Shown here: positions 62,505-64,000 of the stretch, piece after piece
Position numbering within the stretch: the stretch's first letter is position 1
Layout of the letters: every line of letters starts with the position of its first letter
Assembly: GCF_002925905.1 (NCBI RefSeq)
Contig: NZ_PRDB01000010.1
Coordinates: forward strand, 180,640 to 244,639
DNA length: 64,000 nucleotides
DNA from: Klebsiella michiganensis
Lineage (GTDB): Bacteria; Pseudomonadota; Gammaproteobacteria; Enterobacterales; Enterobacteriaceae
Reading direction: 5' to 3'
Made by a program: the position numbers and the translations under genes
The notes under the pieces: generated by a model
Told to the model about the DNA's origin: nothing
Seen by the model: the letters and a program-made list of their open reading frames with translations, nothing else
The model's database searches: none

Positions 62505-64000
<1,496 letters not shown>

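Overview
The window is chromosomal DNA of an enterobacterium of the Klebsiella oxytoca complex. The evidence is an OXY-type class A beta-lactamase gene (closest to my memory of the OXY-1 group), a pehX-like polygalacturonase of the kind used as a K. oxytoca marker, complete bgl- and scr-type PTS sugar operons, and Klebsiella/E. coli-like order of housekeeping genes. All identifications were made by eye from the translations; no database search was run.

Layout. 1-14545 is mostly conserved core: cnoX (partial), ybbO, tesA, ybbA-ybbP, a YdhR-like monooxygenase, a general porin, selU, purEK, lpxH, ppiB, cysS, ybcJ, folD and tRNA-Arg (argU, anticodon TCT). 14546-22008 is an accessory island behind argU with no integrase. 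It holds two unknown small genes, an unusual LacI-type regulator fused to a solute-binding domain, and a remnant catabolic cluster (metallo-hydrolase and nucleoside-type transporter) whose middle was lost around an IS5-family element, followed by an MgtC-type gene. 22170-27627 holds pehX, a metallo-hydrolase/EthD-like pair with a divergent LysR regulator, and a GNAT protein. 27980-36837 is the lysine decarboxylase acid-stress locus cadC-cadB-cadA, then dtpC and lysU. 36990-38432 holds a PliG-like lysozyme inhibitor and blaOXY. 38595-45720 is a candidate inositol/rhizopine-like sugar locus (two Gfo/Idh/MocA dehydrogenases, LacI-type regulator, ribose-type ABC importer). 45766-53333 is a probable 2-aminothiazoline-4-carboxylate to cysteine scavenging locus: two enzymes, a Liv-type ABC importer and a divergent LysR regulator. 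53438-57682 is a beta-glucoside operon with its antitermination leader. 57832-58476 is a degraded hipBA-like module. 58561-64000 is the sucrose regulon scrYABR, with scrY cut by the window edge.

How genes connect. Two near-identical palindromes (38505-38522 and 40750-40765) lie in both divergent intergenic regions of the sugar locus. They suggest that the LacI-type regulator at 40777 controls both dehydrogenase genes; one site sits directly upstream of the blaOXY promoter. The blaOXY promoter has the -10 box GATAGT, which I remember as the low-expression wild type. The bgl leader has an antiterminator target overlapping a strong terminator, fitting control by the BglG-family protein encoded at the end of the same operon.

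The most unusual items are the regulator/solute-binding fusion at 16079-18253, the shared operator pair next to blaOXY, and the thiazoline-to-cysteine locus.
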